From positions 1-6,710 of the forward strand of contig JAFXJE010000154.1 of the NCBI GenBank assembly GCA_017532485.1: a stretch of 6,710 nucleotides of DNA, read 5' to 3'. Positions 6,657 to 6,710 of the stretch are shown here, piece by piece. The position numbers were made by a program, and so were the translations under genes. The notes under the pieces are model-generated. The model searched no databases, was not told where the DNA came from, and saw only the letters and a program-made list of their open reading frames with translations. Origin of the DNA: Peptococcaceae bacterium. GTDB taxonomy: Bacteria > Bacillota > Peptococcia > Peptococcales > Peptococcaceae. Each line of letters starts with the position of its first letter. Positions within the stretch are counted from its first letter, which is position 1.

Positions 6657-6685
6657 AATGTAACACAAAACAGCCTTTTTGACAA
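6657..6685 (-). promoter_or_regulatory. Predicted promoter of the binding-protein gene
   Basis: On the reverse strand: TTGTCA (6685-6680, five of six), a 17-base spacer, TACATT (6662-6657, four of six) with a TG one base upstream (extended -10). The predicted transcript start is near 6650, with a leader of about 25 bases containing the ribosome site. Confidence 0.6.
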
Positions 6686-6702
6686 TACAGAAAGGCTGTT
6701 TT
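6667..6702. repeat. Perfect 12-bp inverted repeat around the -35 region
   Basis: AAAACAGCCTTT (6667-6678) and AAAGGCTGTTTT (6691-6702) are perfect complements separated by 12 bases. It could be a terminator for a gene beyond the window on either strand (only four T follow each way) or a two-half-site operator. The -35 box of the reverse-strand promoter lies in its loop. Confidence 0.6.
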
Positions 6703-6710
6703 ATGTGAAT

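Noticed and set aside
6626..6685. 20-residue N-terminal extension of the reverse-strand binding protein
   Set aside because: It runs through the promoter and ribosome site and would bury the lipoprotein signal peptide behind extra residues.

Overview
This window reads as an ordinary core chromosomal segment of a low-GC Gram-positive-type bacterium (Bacillota). The evidence is AT-rich codon use, strong purine-rich ribosome binding sites, tightly packed genes, and a pyruvate kinase with the extra C-terminal PEP-utilizer-like domain seen in many Bacillota. An anaerobic gut lineage such as the Negativicutes is possible, but that is impression rather than proof.

Positions 1-5145 carry a forward cluster with gaps of only 11 to 28 bases: the C-terminal part of dnaE (DNA polymerase III alpha subunit, cut by the window start), coaD (phosphopantetheine adenylyltransferase), pyk (pyruvate kinase) and tcdA (tRNA t6A37 dehydratase, E1-like). 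No terminator is visible between them, so they are probably co-transcribed. They join DNA replication, coenzyme A synthesis, the last step of glycolysis and tRNA modification. They are housekeeping genes, not one pathway.

From 5149 a separate transcription unit begins: a sigma-A-type promoter with a perfect 14-base palindrome in its spacer, then trxA (thioredoxin) and a strong 15-bp-stem terminator. Between trxA and the convergent gene lies a GC-rich patch (about 59% GC by hand count over 5593-5705) holding three and a half degenerate 21-22-base tandem repeats and an imperfect hairpin with long G runs. This is the least explained part of the window. A second terminator at 5715-5745 serves the reverse-strand gene.

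Positions 5759-6625 on the reverse strand encode a lipoprotein of the family-3 amino-acid-binding proteins of ABC importers. Its promoter region (6657-6702) contains a perfect 12-bp inverted repeat surrounding the -35 element. No permease or ATPase gene is visible.

I found no convincing new multi-gene system. The best leads are non-coding: the palindrome in the trxA promoter, the GC-rich repeat patch, and the inverted repeat at the binding-protein promoter.
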